Shown here one piece after another: positions 51,378-60,862 of a stretch of 64,000 nt of DNA (position 1 is its first letter; every line of letters begins with the position of its first letter). The position numbers and the translations under genes were made by a program. Origin of the DNA: Streptomyces sp. TS71-3 (GTDB lineage: Bacteria; Actinomycetota; Actinomycetes; Streptomycetales; Streptomycetaceae); contig NZ_BNEL01000001.1 in assembly GCF_018327685.1 (NCBI RefSeq), forward strand, positions 1,674,001-1,738,000, given 5' to 3'. A model generated the notes under the pieces. That model worked only from the letters and a program-made list of their open reading frames with translations. It did no database searches and was not told where the DNA came from.

Positions 51378-53009
51378 TCAGCTTCCGGAGGGAGCCGCCG
51401 TAGCCGGCGGGAGCTCCGTCTGGACCCCCGGCTCACCCGCGTCAGCGGTGTAATCCGAGGGCGACGTCTCGTCCGTGCCCCTGGGCGCCTTCACGGCGTT
51501 CAGGACGAACGTGAGGACCACCGTCACCACGAGGTTGAGCACGAAGGCCGTCAGGCCGATGTAGCCGATCTCGCCGAGCCCGGGGATCTTGTCGCTGCTG
51601 CCACCGAAGTGCGCCTGCGTGGGGCTCGCGACGCCGTACGCCGCCACCGTGCCGTAGACCATGCCGACCGCCCAGCCGGCGAGCAGCGCCCAGCGGTGGA
51701 ACCACCGGGTGAACAGGCCGCCGACCAGCGCCGGGAAGGTCTGGAGGATCCAGATACCGCCGAGCAGCTGGAAGTTGATGGCGACGGTCCTGTCCATGGT
51801 CAGCACGAAGACCAGCGCGCCCACCTTCACCACCAGCGAGACGATCTTGGAGACGGTCGCCTCCTGGGCGGGGGTGGCGTTGGGCTTGAGGAAGTCCCGG
51901 TAGATGTTGCGCGTGAACAGGTTCGCCGCGGCGATCGACATGATCGCCGCCGGCACCAGCGCACCGATGCCGATCGCGGCGAAGGCGACACCCGCGAACC
52001 AGTCCGGGAACATGTTCTCGAAGAGCTGCGGGATGGCGAGCTGGCCGTTCTCGACCTTGATGCCGTCCGCGATCGCCATGAAGCCGAGCAGCGCCAGCAG
52101 GCCCAGCATCAGCGAGTACAGCGGCAGGATCGCGGTGTTGCGGCGGATCACGTTGCGGCTGCGCGAGGAGAGCGTCGCCGTGATCGAGTGCGGGTACATG
52201 AAGAGCGCCATCGCGGAGCCGAGGGCCAGCGTGGCGTAGCCCCACGTCCCCGCGGCGTTCGGCGCCAGCGCCCCGCGTGGCGCGCCCGTCGCCGGGTTCT
52301 TCTGCGCGAACGCCTCCGCCGACTTGTGGAAGATGTCGTCGAAGCCGCCCAGCTTGATCGGGATGTAGATGATCGCCACGGCGATGACCAGGTAGATCAG
52401 CGTGTCCTTGACGAAGGCGATCAGCGCGGGAGCGCGCAGCCCGGACGAGTAGGTGTAGGCCGCCAGCACGGCGAACGCGAGGAACAGCGGCAGGTCCTTG
52501 ACGAACCAGTTGGTGCTGTCGCCGCCGCCGATGCCGAGCACGTCCAGCACGGCCTGGATGCCCACCAGTTGCAGGGCGATGTACGGCATCGTGGCCAGGA
52601 TGCCGGTGAGCGCCACCGCCAGCGAGAGCCCCTTCGAGCCGAACCGCCCGCGCACGAAGTCGGACGTGGTCACGTAGCCGTGCTTGTGCGAGACCGACCA
52701 GAGCCGGGGCAGGAAGGTGAAGATCATCGGATAGACGATGATCGTGTACGGCACCGCGAAGAAGCCCGCCGCGCCCGACGCGTAGATCGCGGCCGGCACG
52801 GCCACGAACGTGTACGCGGTGTACAGGTCGCCGCCGAGCAGGAACCACGTGATCCAGGTGCCGAACGACCGGCCGCCCAGGCCCCACTCGTCGAGGGAGT
52901 GGGCGTTGTCGGCGCGCCGCCAGCGCGCCGCCCAGAAGCCCATCACCGTCACGGCCAGGAAGAAGAAGATGAAGACGCCGAGCGCGACGCCGTTCACACC
53001 GTCCTTCAT
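51378..53009 (-). CDS. Sodium:solute symporter family transporter
   Basis: 543 aa with about 13 transmembrane helices. SSS-family features: GGRSFGTWITWFLLGGDLYTAYTF near the start (sodium-site region), a PYIALQLVGIQAVLDV helix and MALFMYPHSITATLSSRSRN. Such permeases with a small DUF3311 partner take up monocarboxylates or similar; substrate not assignable. A short hydrophilic tail ends the protein. Start overlaps the DUF3311 stop (ATGA). Confidence 0.88.
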   Translation of the reverse strand: MKDGVNGVALGVFIFFFLAVTVMGFWAARWRRADNAHSLDEWGLGGRSFGTWITWFLLGGDLYTAYTFVAVPAAIYASGAAGFFAVPYTIIVYPMIFTFLPRLWSVSHKHGYVTTSDFVRGRFGSKGLSLAVALTGILATMPYIALQLVGIQAVLDVLGIGGGDSTNWFVKDLPLFLAFAVLAAYTYSSGLRAPALIAFVKDTLIYLVIAVAIIYIPIKLGGFDDIFHKSAEAFAQKNPATGAPRGALAPNAAGTWGYATLALGSAMALFMYPHSITATLSSRSRNVIRRNTAILPLYSLMLGLLALLGFMAIADGIKVENGQLAIPQLFENMFPDWFAGVAFAAIGIGALVPAAIMSIAAANLFTRNIYRDFLKPNATPAQEATVSKIVSLVVKVGALVFVLTMDRTVAINFQLLGGIWILQTFPALVGGLFTRWFHRWALLAGWAVGMVYGTVAAYGVASPTQAHFGGSSDKIPGLGEIGYIGLTAFVLNLVVTVVLTFVLNAVKAPRGTDETSPSDYTADAGEPGVQTELPPATAAPSGS

Positions 53010-53320
53010 CGCCCCTCACCTCCTTCGCGCCTCGCACCGTCGCCGTCCGCCGCCGCGCCGCGGCCCGCCGAGGCGGCCCCCCGGCTGCGCTGGTCGTACT
53101 GCCACAGCTTGTACGCGGTCATGGTGAGCGCGGTCGAGATGAGCACCCACAGCATCTGGTACCAGTAGAAGAACGGAATGCCGATGAACGCCGGGTCGAC
53201 CTTCGCGTAGGAGCTGACCCAGAGCATGGCCACGAACGGTGCGAGCAGGCACAGCGCGATGACCACACGGACCGGCGTCACCACCGGTCTGCTCACTTGG
53301 GGTACCTCGGACTCAGACAT
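53006..53320 (-). CDS. DUF3311 small membrane subunit
   Basis: 104 aa, two transmembrane helices (VVIALCLLAPFVAMLWVSSY; FYWYQMLWVLISTALTMTAYKLW) and an Ala/Gly-rich acidic-basic tail. DUF3311 proteins are found just ahead of SSS-family symporters and probably act with them. ATG 53320 has CGGAG 6 nt upstream. Confidence 0.87.
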   Translation of the reverse strand: MSESEVPQVSRPVVTPVRVVIALCLLAPFVAMLWVSSYAKVDPAFIGIPFFYWYQMLWVLISTALTMTAYKLWQYDQRSRGAASAGRGAAADGDGARREGGEGR

Positions 53321-53507
53321 GGGCGGCTCCGTCGGCTCGTCGATCACCGTTGCACCACTGATCGGATCGTGATGCGCTGGAAATCTAGGCGCTACGTCAG
53401 CATGAGGGAACCCCGGCCCGATAACGGGCGTATTGCAGTCCGCGCACGTCATGCCCCCTGCGCCGGCGCCGCCCCCGCTGTTCCCGGCCGCCCGCCGTGG
53501 TGCGCAG

Positions 53508-54272
53508 TCAGTCGGCCGGCCGCTTCAGACGGGCGACGAACTTGTAGCGGTCGCCCCGGTAGACCGAGCGCACCCACTCCACCGGGCGCCCCTCGCCGTC
53601 CAGTGAGTGCCGGGAGAGCATCAGCATCGGCAGGCCCACGTCCGTGCCGAGCAGCCCCGCCTCGCGCGGCGTGGCCAGCGACGTTTCGATGGTCTCCTCG
53701 GCCTCGGCCAGCTGGACGCCGTAGACCTCGTCCAGCGCGGTGTACAGGGACGTGTACTTGACGAGGCCCCGGCGGAGCGCGGGGAAGCGCTTCGCGGACA
53801 GGTGCGTGGTCTCGATGGCCATCGGCTCGCCGCTGGCCAGCCGCAGCCGCTCGATGCGCAGCACCCGCCCGCCGGGAACGATGTCGAGCAGCTCGGCGAG
53901 GGTGTCGTCGGCGGTGACGTAGCCGATGTCGAGGAGCTGCGAGGTGGGTTCGAGGCCCTGGGCGCGCATGTCCTCGGTGTACGAGGTGAGTTGCAGCGCC
54001 TGGGAGACCTTGGGCTTGGCCACGAACGTGCCCTTGCCCTGGATCCGTTCGAGCCTGCCCTCCACCACCAGCTCCTGGAGGGCCTGGCGGACCGTGGTGC
54101 GGGAGGTGTCGAACTCGGCGGCCAGCGTCCGCTCGGGCGGCACCGCGGAGCCCGGCGCGAGCGTCTCGGTCATGTCGAGCAAGTGCCTCTTGAGCCGGTA
54201 GTACTTGGGCACGCGCGCAGTGCGGACGGCGGCCCCTCCCTCGGTCTCCGCGCTGGTGGCGTCGGTGCTCAT
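53508..54272 (-). CDS. dasR: GntR-family regulator DasR
   Basis: 254 aa, the length of S. coelicolor DasR. N-terminal GntR winged helix ([64 protein letters not shown]) and C-terminal UTRA/HutC effector domain. It represses GlcNAc and chitin genes and is released by GlcN-6-P or GlcNAc-6-P. It is divergent from dasA. A DasR-box-like site lies 124 bp upstream of its start. Confidence 0.95.
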   Translation of the reverse strand: MSTDATSAETEGGAAVRTARVPKYYRLKRHLLDMTETLAPGSAVPPERTLAAEFDTSRTTVRQALQELVVEGRLERIQGKGTFVAKPKVSQALQLTSYTEDMRAQGLEPTSQLLDIGYVTADDTLAELLDIVPGGRVLRIERLRLASGEPMAIETTHLSAKRFPALRRGLVKYTSLYTALDEVYGVQLAEAEETIETSLATPREAGLLGTDVGLPMLMLSRHSLDGEGRPVEWVRSVYRGDRYKFVARLKRPAD

Positions 54273-54395
54273 GCTCCGCCTTCCGGCTTGCTGCACAGGT
54301 CCGGCGCTGTGCCGGCCGCGGCTCACATCGTGGCACGGCAAAATCCGCGTCCCGCGGGAGCCGTGTCCTTTCTTATACACCGTCGGCACCCCGCC

Positions 54396-54407
54396 TGGTC
54401 TAGTCCA
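54396..54407 (-). promoter_or_regulatory. DasR box (dre-like) upstream of dasR
   Basis: TGGTCTAGTCCA core, matching the dre pattern built on TGGTCTAGACCA with one change. Confidence 0.65.
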
Positions 54408-54559
54408 CCCCGCATGTGGCGGTCGCGGCGCCGGGCCTGACGCCGCCTCCGGACCGCCTCAGGCGCGCAAGAGCGCCATCCGCGTGCGTCCGTGCACGTC
54501 CGCGGGCGTCCTCACAAGTGTCGGTCCGGTAAAGGACGAGACGGGCGTTCCCTCCATGC

Positions 54560-54612
54560 TTGACACTCGTATAGGTCTAGGCCAAGCTCCCCACGTACTG
54601 GTCTACACCAAT
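54560..54612 (+). promoter_or_regulatory. dasA promoter region with two DasR boxes
   Basis: TTGACA (54560-54565) is a candidate -35. AGGTCTAGGCCA (54573-54584) and ACTGGTCTACACCAAT (54597-54612) are two dre sites; the second matches the consensus closely. Both lie within 130 bp of the dasA GTG. The remaining 54273-54692 gap holds no gene. Confidence 0.78.
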
Positions 54613-54692
54613 GCCCAGGACCCAGCCGCGCGGTCAGCCATGCCTGACTCCTCACCGTGGATGGGGGGTGCGGCATCCCTGAGGAGGGTGAC

Positions 54693-55967
54693 GTGAAGCG
54701 CAAGCTGACAGCGGCGATCGGCATAGCGGGCCTGATGGTCTCCATTGCGGCCTGCGGGGGCAGCAGTGAGAAGGCCGGGGGCTCCGGGGAGAACAAGCTC
54801 ACGGTCTGGCTCACGGTCGACGCCCAGAACAACTGGCCCCAGCTGGTCAAGGACGCGGACGCCGCCCTCAAGAAGAAGCACCCGGGCGTGAAGATCACCC
54901 ACGAGTACTACGGCTGGCCGGACAAGAACACCAAGCTGGACGCCGTGCTCGCCACCGACAAGGTGCCGGACGTGGTCGAGATGGGCAACACCGAGATGCT
55001 CGGCTACATGGTCAAGGGCGCCTTCGCCGAGGTGGACCCGTCGAAGTTCGACCACTCGGACGGCTGGCTCGACGGCCTCAAGGCCTCCGTCACCTACGAC
55101 GGCAAGACCTACGGCGTGCCGTACTACGCGGGCGGCCGGGTCGCCAACTGGCGCAAGGACATCGCCGCGGCCTCCGGCATCAAGGACACCCCGAAGAGCT
55201 ACAGCGAGCTCCTCTCCGACCTGGACAAGATCCAGAAGAAGCAGGGCTCCGGCTTCAACGCCTGGTACCAGCCCACCCGCGACTGGTACGCGGGCATGTC
55301 CTTCGTCTACGACGCGGGCGGCGCCATCGCCAAGGAGCAGGGCGGTACCTGGAAGGGCACGCTCTCCTCGCCCGAGTCCCTCAAGGGGCTGGGGGAGTTC
55401 AAGAAGGTCATCGACGCGTACATGCACGGTGACAAGACCAAGGACGAGTCGGACCGCTACATCGTCTACGGCCAGGGCAAGTCGGCCATGATCTTCGCGG
55501 CCGCCTGGGAGGGCGCCACCTCGGCCGACCCGAAGAACGACAAGACCGGCAAGCTCAAGGACAACGCCGTCAACTTCGTGATGCCCGGCCCGTCCGGCAA
55601 GAACATGCCGGTCTTCCTCGGCGGCAGCGACCTCGCCATCCCGGTGAAGTCCGGCGCCCAGGACCTGGCAGCCGAGTGGATCAACGACTTCGCGGGCGCC
55701 AAGGGCCAGAAGGGCCTGATGGCCAAGGGCAACCTGCCCAACGACAAGGCCGACCTGGAGACCCAGAAGAAGGACCCGGCCACCGCGGTGCCCGCCATCG
55801 CCGCCGAGAGCAACTGGTTCGTGCCCATGGCGCCCGGCTGGGGCCAGGTCGAGAAGGCCCAGGTCCTCCAGACGATGCTCCAGAACATCGGCACCGGCAA
55901 GCAGTCCGTCGAGGCCGCCGCGAAGACGGCCGACGCCGCGATCGACAAGGTCATCAACAACAAGTGA
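54693..55967 (+). CDS. dasA: Chitobiose/N-acetylglucosamine-binding lipoprotein DasA
   Basis: 424 aa. Lipoprotein signal: KRK, a hydrophobic core and lipobox SIAAC (Cys21). The rest is a family 1 solute-binding protein fold (KLTVWLTVDAQNNWPQLVKDADAALKKKHPGVKITHEYY...). It binds chitobiose for the DasBC permease. GTG start with GAGGAGGG 4 nt upstream. Under DasR control by two boxes. Confidence 0.94.
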   Translation: MKRKLTAAIGIAGLMVSIAACGGSSEKAGGSGENKLTVWLTVDAQNNWPQLVKDADAALKKKHPGVKITHEYYGWPDKNTKLDAVLATDKVPDVVEMGNTEMLGYMVKGAFAEVDPSKFDHSDGWLDGLKASVTYDGKTYGVPYYAGGRVANWRKDIAAASGIKDTPKSYSELLSDLDKIQKKQGSGFNAWYQPTRDWYAGMSFVYDAGGAIAKEQGGTWKGTLSSPESLKGLGEFKKVIDAYMHGDKTKDESDRYIVYGQGKSAMIFAAAWEGATSADPKNDKTGKLKDNAVNFVMPGPSGKNMPVFLGGSDLAIPVKSGAQDLAAEWINDFAGAKGQKGLMAKGNLPNDKADLETQKKDPATAVPAIAAESNWFVPMAPGWGQVEKAQVLQTMLQNIGTGKQSVEAAAKTADAAIDKVINNK

Positions 55968-55976
55968 CCCGGACCC

Positions 55977-56020
55977 GTGCCGGGTGGCGGGGCCCCGTAC
56001 GAGGGGTGGGGCCCCGGCAC
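55977..56020 (+). terminator. Hairpin between dasA and dasB
   Basis: GTGCCGGG / CCCGGCAC with inner GGGGCCCC pairing, 10 nt after the dasA stop. It probably trims transcription or stabilises dasA mRNA so that the binding protein exceeds the permeases. The 252-bp gap holds no other gene I can support. Confidence 0.55.
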
Positions 56021-56219
56021 CGGCGCGGGCCGGTTCCGTGCCGCCGCACGGGACCGGCGGGGACGCCGCCCGCACGCGGGTGCCGGGGAGCAGCCGGACC
56101 GGTGCCGGCCCTCGGCCCGCGGAAACGGGAGGCCACGGGGAGCCGCCGGGCCGGGGCCCGGAACCGCAGGGAGCCCGCACGCCCGGGCCGCCAGGAGAGG
56201 GACCGTTGAGGAGCGCACC

Positions 56220-57251
56220 ATGAGTGCCGCAGAGACCACCACCGCCGAGGTGCCGCCGGCGCGGCCCTCGCCACCTCCCGACTCCGGGGCATCCAGCGGC
56301 CGGCCCGAGGGCCCGCGCCGGGTGTCCGCCGGCGCCAGACCGGGCGCGGCCCGCGGCGCCTCCGCCGTGCCCTGGGCGCTGCTCGCGCCCTGCCTGCTGG
56401 TACTGGTCCTGGTGCTGGGCTATCCGCTGGTGCGGCTGGTCACGCTCTCGTTCCAGGAGTTCGGGCAGTCCCAGCTCTGGGGCTTCAAGCCCGCCGAGCC
56501 GGCCGGCTTCGACAACTTCTCCAAGGTGCTCGGCGACGGTGAGTTCTGGGCCGTGGTGCTGCGCACCGTCATCTTCGCGGCGGGTTCCGTCATCGTCACC
56601 ATGGTGCTGGGCATGCTCGTCGCGCTGGTGCTCCAGCGGGTCTCGCCCTGGGTGAAGACGCTGGTCAACATCGCGCTGGTGGCGAGCTGGGGGATGCCCG
56701 TCATCGTCGCCACCACCATCTACAAGTGGATGTTCGACTCCGACTACGGCATCCTCAACTACCTGCTCAGCAAGCTGCCGGGCGTCGACCTGATCGGCCA
56801 CAACTGGTTCGCGAGCGGCCCCCAGGGGCTTGCCGTGATCATGCTGCTGGTGGTGTGGGGCGCGGTGCCGTTCGTGGTGATCACGCTCACCGCCGGACTC
56901 ACCCAGGTGCCCAAGGAGCTCGAAGAGGCCGCCCGGCTGGACGGCGCCGGCTCCTGGGGCGTCTTCCGGAACGTCACCGTGCCCGTCCTCAAGCCCATCC
57001 TGGTGATGCTCACCACCCTCTCCGTCATCTGGGACATGGGCGTCTTCCCGCAGGTCTTCGTGATGCGCGGCGGCCACCCCGAGGCCGAGTTCCAGCTGCT
57101 GACCACCTACTCCTACGACAGGGCCTTCCAGGTCAACGACTACGGCGGCGGCTCCGCCATCGCCCTGCTCACCGTCGTCCTGCTGCTGGGCGTGGTGGCG
57201 GTGTACATGCGTCAGATGCTGAGGATCGGCGACGTGGAGGAGAGCGCATGA
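56220..57251 (+). CDS. dasB: ABC sugar permease DasB
   Basis: 343 aa, MalF-type permease with six transmembrane helices after a ~50-residue Pro/Ala-rich cytoplasmic head. The EAA loop EEAARLDGAGSWGVFRNVTVP contacts the ATPase. No ATPase gene is in the cluster; in S. coelicolor the shared ATPase MsiK energises this system. GAGGAG lies 6 nt before the ATG. Confidence 0.94.
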   Translation: MSAAETTTAEVPPARPSPPPDSGASSGRPEGPRRVSAGARPGAARGASAVPWALLAPCLLVLVLVLGYPLVRLVTLSFQEFGQSQLWGFKPAEPAGFDNFSKVLGDGEFWAVVLRTVIFAAGSVIVTMVLGMLVALVLQRVSPWVKTLVNIALVASWGMPVIVATTIYKWMFDSDYGILNYLLSKLPGVDLIGHNWFASGPQGLAVIMLLVVWGAVPFVVITLTAGLTQVPKELEEAARLDGAGSWGVFRNVTVPVLKPILVMLTTLSVIWDMGVFPQVFVMRGGHPEAEFQLLTTYSYDRAFQVNDYGGGSAIALLTVVLLLGVVAVYMRQMLRIGDVEESA

Positions 57252-58135
57252 GCACCGTGAGCACCGCCGGCGCGGCCGGCTCCGCCACCCGGGTCCGCCC
57301 CTCGCCCACCCCCCGCCGGGGGCGCACCCGCGCCGGCTGGAACCTGCTCGGGCTCTGCGTGTTCGTCGGCGCGGGCTTCCCCGTCTACTGGATGCTCGCC
57401 ACGGCGTTCAAGCCGGCCCGCGACGCCATCGACCCCACCCCCGGCCTGCTGCCCGCCAGCCTCACCCTGGACAACTTCCGCCGCGCCCTGCAGATCGCCG
57501 ACTTCTGGGGTCCCGTCGGGCGCAGCCTGACCGTGTCGCTGACGGTCGTCGTCATCGGCATGGTGATCGGCGTGCTGGCGGCGCTCGCCATCTCGCGGTT
57601 CGCCTTCCGGGGCCGCAAGATCGTGATCGTCGGCATCCTCGCGGTGCAGATGGTCCCGCTGGTCGCCATGATCATCCCCATCTTCCTGCTCCTCAACGAC
57701 CTCGGGCAGTACGACAAGCTGAGCGGCCTGATCGTCACCTACCTGACCTTCGTGCTGCCGTTCACCGTCTGGACGCTGCGGGGCTTCATCGTCAACATCC
57801 CCAAGGAGCTGGAGGAGGCGGCCATGGTCGACGGCTGCACCCGCACCGGCGCCTTCCTGCGGGTGGTCTTCCCGCTGCTCGCGCCCGGCATGGTGGCCAC
57901 CTCCGTCTACGGCTTCATCCAGGCCTGGAACGAGTACCTGTACGCGCTGATGCTGATGAGCCAGCAGCACCAGACGGCCACGGTCTGGCTCGGCAACTTC
58001 ACCACCAAGCACGGCACCGAGTACGCGCCGATGATGGCCGGCTCCACGATGATGGCGGTGCCGATGGTGGCCCTCTTCCTGCTCGTCCAGCGCAAGATGG
58101 CGGCGGGCCTGACCGCGGGCGCGGTGAAGGGCTGA
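57248..58135 (+). CDS. dasC: ABC sugar permease DasC
   Basis: 295 aa, MalG-type permease with six transmembrane helices; EAA loop EEAAMVDGCTRTGAFLRVVFPLLAPG. Its ATG overlaps the dasB stop by 4 bp (ATGA), consistent with equimolar synthesis of the heterodimer. Its own stop overlaps the ATG of a short ORF (TGATG). Confidence 0.94.
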   Translation: MSTVSTAGAAGSATRVRPSPTPRRGRTRAGWNLLGLCVFVGAGFPVYWMLATAFKPARDAIDPTPGLLPASLTLDNFRRALQIADFWGPVGRSLTVSLTVVVIGMVIGVLAALAISRFAFRGRKIVIVGILAVQMVPLVAMIIPIFLLLNDLGQYDKLSGLIVTYLTFVLPFTVWTLRGFIVNIPKELEEAAMVDGCTRTGAFLRVVFPLLAPGMVATSVYGFIQAWNEYLYALMLMSQQHQTATVWLGNFTTKHGTEYAPMMAGSTMMAVPMVALFLLVQRKMAAGLTAGAVKG

Positions 58136-58293
58136 TGTCCGTACCCGCGCCCCTGGCGCCCCCGCCGCCCGTGCCGCCGGCACCGCCGCCGCTGCCCGCG
58201 ACCGCCCGCGCCCCTCGCATCGCCGCCACCGCACCGGTCACCCGCGGGCCCTCGCCGTCCGCCGCGGTCACCCGTCCAAGGAGCTCTCGATGA
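58135..58293 (+). CDS. Short Pro/Ala-rich ORF bridging dasC and dasD
   Basis: 52 codons. The ATG overlaps the dasC stop (TGATG) and the stop overlaps the dasD start (ATGA), so ribosomes could pass from dasC to dasD through it. The product would be Pro/Ala/Arg-rich (APLAPPPPVPPAPPPLPA...) with no domain; no own ribosome site. It may be a translational relay rather than a functional protein, or chance. Confidence 0.35.
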   Translation: MSVPAPLAPPPPVPPAPPPLPATARAPRIAATAPVTRGPSPSAAVTRPRSSR

Positions 58294-59795
58294 CCACACT
58301 CGCCGGCCACACGGACACCCTGACCCGCGACGCCCTCACGGTCCTGCAGCCCGGCTTCACCGGCACCAGCGCCCCCGACTGGCTGCTGCGCAGGCTCGGC
58401 GAGGGGCTGGCCTCCGTCGCTCTCTTCGGCCGCAACATCGCCTCGCACGAACAGGTGGCCGCGCTCACCGCGCAGCTGCGGGCCGAGCGCGGCGACGTGC
58501 TCGTCACCATCGACGAGGAGGGCGGCGACGTCACCCGCCTGGAGGCGGGCACCGGGTCCACCTTCCCCGGCAACCACGCCCTCGGCGCCGTCGACGACAC
58601 CGCGCTCACCCGCGAGGTCGCCTTCGAACTCGGCCGCCGCCTCGCTTCCTGCGGGGTCAACCTCAACTGGGCGCCGTCCGCCGACATCAACTCCAACCCC
58701 GACAACCCCGTGATCGGCGTGCGCTCCTTCGGCGCCGACACCGCGCTCGCGGCCCGGCACACCGCCGCCTACGTGGAGGGCCTGCAAGCCGCGGGCGTCG
58801 CCGCCTGCACCAAGCACTTCCCGGGGCACGGCGACACCGCCGTCGACTCGCACCACGCGCTGCCCCGCATCGACGCGGACCTCCAGACGCTCCACGCCCG
58901 CGAGCTGGAGCCGTTCCGCGCGGCCATCGCGGCCGGCACGCGCGCGGTGATGACCGCGCACATCCTCGTCCCCGCGCTCGACCCGCAGCGCCCCGCCACC
59001 CTCTCCCGGCTCATCCTTACCGGCCTGCTCCGCGAGGAGCTGGGCCACGACGGGCTGATCGTCACCGACGGCATGGAGATGCAGGCGATCACCTCCGCCT
59101 ACGGCATCGAACGCGGCAGCGTGCTCGCCGTCGCCGCCGGCGCCGACGCGATCTGCGTGGGCGGCGGGCTCGCGGACGACGACACGGTCCGCCGGCTGTG
59201 CGACGCCCTGGTCTCCGCGGTGCGCTCCGGCGACCTGCCGGAGGAACGCCTCGCTCAGGCCGCGGCGCGGGTCCGCGACCTCGCCGGCTGGACGGCGGCG
59301 ACCATGCCCCGCAGCGCCGCCTACGACGACGGTCGGGCGGTCGAGGTGGGCCTTGAGGCGGCGCGGCGGGCGCTGCGGGTGACCCGGGACGCGTCGGCGC
59401 CGGGCGCGGGCCGGCCCGTCACCGAGCCGCCGTTCGTCGCGGCCTTCACCCCGGTCGCGAACATCGCCGTCGGCGACGAGACCCCGTGGGGCGTCGCCGC
59501 CGAGCTCCAGCGGCTGCTGCCCGGCACCAGGACGGACAGCTTCAGCGGCGCCGGCGCGGGGGAGCGGGCGCTCGCCGCGGCGGGCGGCGAGCGCATCGTC
59601 GCCGTCGTCCGCGACGTCCACCGGCATGCGTGGATGTCGTCGGCCCTGGACACGCTGCTGGCCGCACGGCCCGACACCGTCGTCGTCGAGATGGGCGTTC
59701 CCCAGGCCGCGGCCCGGGGTGCCCTGCACATCGCCACGCACGGCGCGGCACGGGTGTGCGGGGTGGCGGCGGCGGAGGTGATCGTCGGGGGGTAG
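58290..59795 (+). CDS. dasD: Glycoside hydrolase family 3 beta-N-acetylglucosaminidase
   Basis: 501 aa. GH3/NagZ-type core: TIDEEGGDVTRL, KHFPGHGDTAVDSHHALP (the His-Asp general acid/base loop) and VTDGMEMQAI (Asp nucleophile). No signal peptide, so it acts in the cytoplasm on chitobiose delivered by DasABC; a C-terminal ~150-residue domain follows the barrel. AAGGAG 7 nt before the ATG. The product GlcNAc would feed NagA/NagB. The symbol follows S. coelicolor usage as I recall it. Confidence 0.9.
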   Translation: MTTLAGHTDTLTRDALTVLQPGFTGTSAPDWLLRRLGEGLASVALFGRNIASHEQVAALTAQLRAERGDVLVTIDEEGGDVTRLEAGTGSTFPGNHALGAVDDTALTREVAFELGRRLASCGVNLNWAPSADINSNPDNPVIGVRSFGADTALAARHTAAYVEGLQAAGVAACTKHFPGHGDTAVDSHHALPRIDADLQTLHARELEPFRAAIAAGTRAVMTAHILVPALDPQRPATLSRLILTGLLREELGHDGLIVTDGMEMQAITSAYGIERGSVLAVAAGADAICVGGGLADDDTVRRLCDALVSAVRSGDLPEERLAQAAARVRDLAGWTAATMPRSAAYDDGRAVEVGLEAARRALRVTRDASAPGAGRPVTEPPFVAAFTPVANIAVGDETPWGVAAELQRLLPGTRTDSFSGAGAGERALAAAGGERIVAVVRDVHRHAWMSSALDTLLAARPDTVVVEMGVPQAAARGALHIATHGAARVCGVAAAEVIVGG

Positions 59796-59982
59796 CCGGG
59801 TTTTGCGGCCACGCGGCGGAGCGGCCTGTCGACACAGCCTCGCGTCCCTTGTCAGGGGCCTGCACCTTGGGGTTGTCGGTCGGCTGTCGGTGTGTGGGGT
59901 GCTTGCGCAGGCCCCCGCGCCCCTTTTGGGGTCCTGCCCCTTGCGGTCTTGTTCCGGCTGCCGGCCCGTCGCGGTTGCTCGC

Positions 59983-60134
59983 GCAGTTCCCCGCGCCCCT
60001 GAGGGGGCTGCCGCTTGCGGTCGTCGGTCGGCTCGTCGTCGCCGGTCGCGCCGACGCGGTGGAGCCTCATGTCGACACAGGCCAGCGCCCCTCTCGGGGC
60101 GCAGCCCCGTCCTTCAAGGGGCGCGGGGAACTGC
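59983..60134. repeat. Dispersed repeat cluster, inverted pair of core A
   Basis: Core A in minus orientation at 59983-59999 and plus orientation at 60118-60134, with module-like GCGCCGACGCGGTGGAGCC between. No gene in 59796-60208. Confidence 0.82.
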
Positions 60135-60208
60135 GCGAGCGACCACCCACCAACCGGTGGTCCGGACACGACCGAAACAGCCCCTCCCGGACGGTGACGA
60201 GCCGACGG

Positions 60209-60856
60209 TCACGTCGCGTGGGCGGCCCGAAGGTCGCCCAACCCGCTCTCCAGCAGCGTGAAGGCGTGTTCGGCGTCCCCTAGGGCCCCGGGGAGGCGGT
60301 CGTCCGCTGGCTCCCCGTGCGCCAGGCGCTGGGCGTTGTCGTTCGCCAGCGCCCACTGCACCGCGACGATCTGCACCGCCGCCAGGCGTGCCGTCAGCGG
60401 CGGCGTTCCCGCGGTCTCGCGCAGCGCCTCGGCGAGGGCGTCCTCCGCGCCCGCCTTGAAGCCCTCCATGCGGGCCACCAGCGACGGAGTGCCGAGGATC
60501 ATCCGGTACAGCGCGCGCACCTGGGGATGGTCGTTGAGCCCGGTGATCGGGTCGCGCTCGCGCAGCCCCGCGAGGAAGTGCGCGCGCAGCGCTTCGAGTG
60601 GCCCGCTGTCCGCCGGACGCCCGCGCACCACCCGGGCCGCCTCGCTCTCGTGGTCCGCCAGCCGGTGCACCACCAGGTCCTCCTTGGTGGCGAAGTAGGC
60701 GAAGAGCGTGCGCTTGGAGACCTCGGCCGCCTCGGCGACCTGGGCCACGGACACCTGCGTGAAGCCGTGTTCGAGGAACAGCGCGATCGCCGCCTCCGAG
60801 ATCGCGGCATGCGTCCGCCGCTTCTTCCGCTCCCGCAGCCCCGGCTCGCCGTCCAC
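60209..60856 (-). CDS. TetR-family regulator
   Basis: 215 aa. HTH region HAAISEAAIALFLEHGFTQVSVAQVAEAAEVSKRTLFAYFATKEDLV (~16-60) and a C-terminal domain typical of regulators beside oxidoreductases. Leaderless: TATCGT, 6 nt, GTG 60856. Divergent from an FAD monooxygenase gene that it probably represses. Confidence 0.9.
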   Translation of the reverse strand: MDGEPGLRERKKRRTHAAISEAAIALFLEHGFTQVSVAQVAEAAEVSKRTLFAYFATKEDLVVHRLADHESEAARVVRGRPADSGPLEALRAHFLAGLRERDPITGLNDHPQVRALYRMILGTPSLVARMEGFKAGAEDALAEALRETAGTPPLTARLAAVQIVAVQWALANDNAQRLAHGEPADDRLPGALGDAEHAFTLLESGLGDLRAAHAT

Positions 60857-60862
60857 ACCCGC

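Noticed and set aside
54603..57077. 824-codon frame antisense to dasA-dasB
   Set aside because: Covers two recognisable genes and their gap on the other strand; Val/Leu/Gly-rich composition typical of shadow frames.
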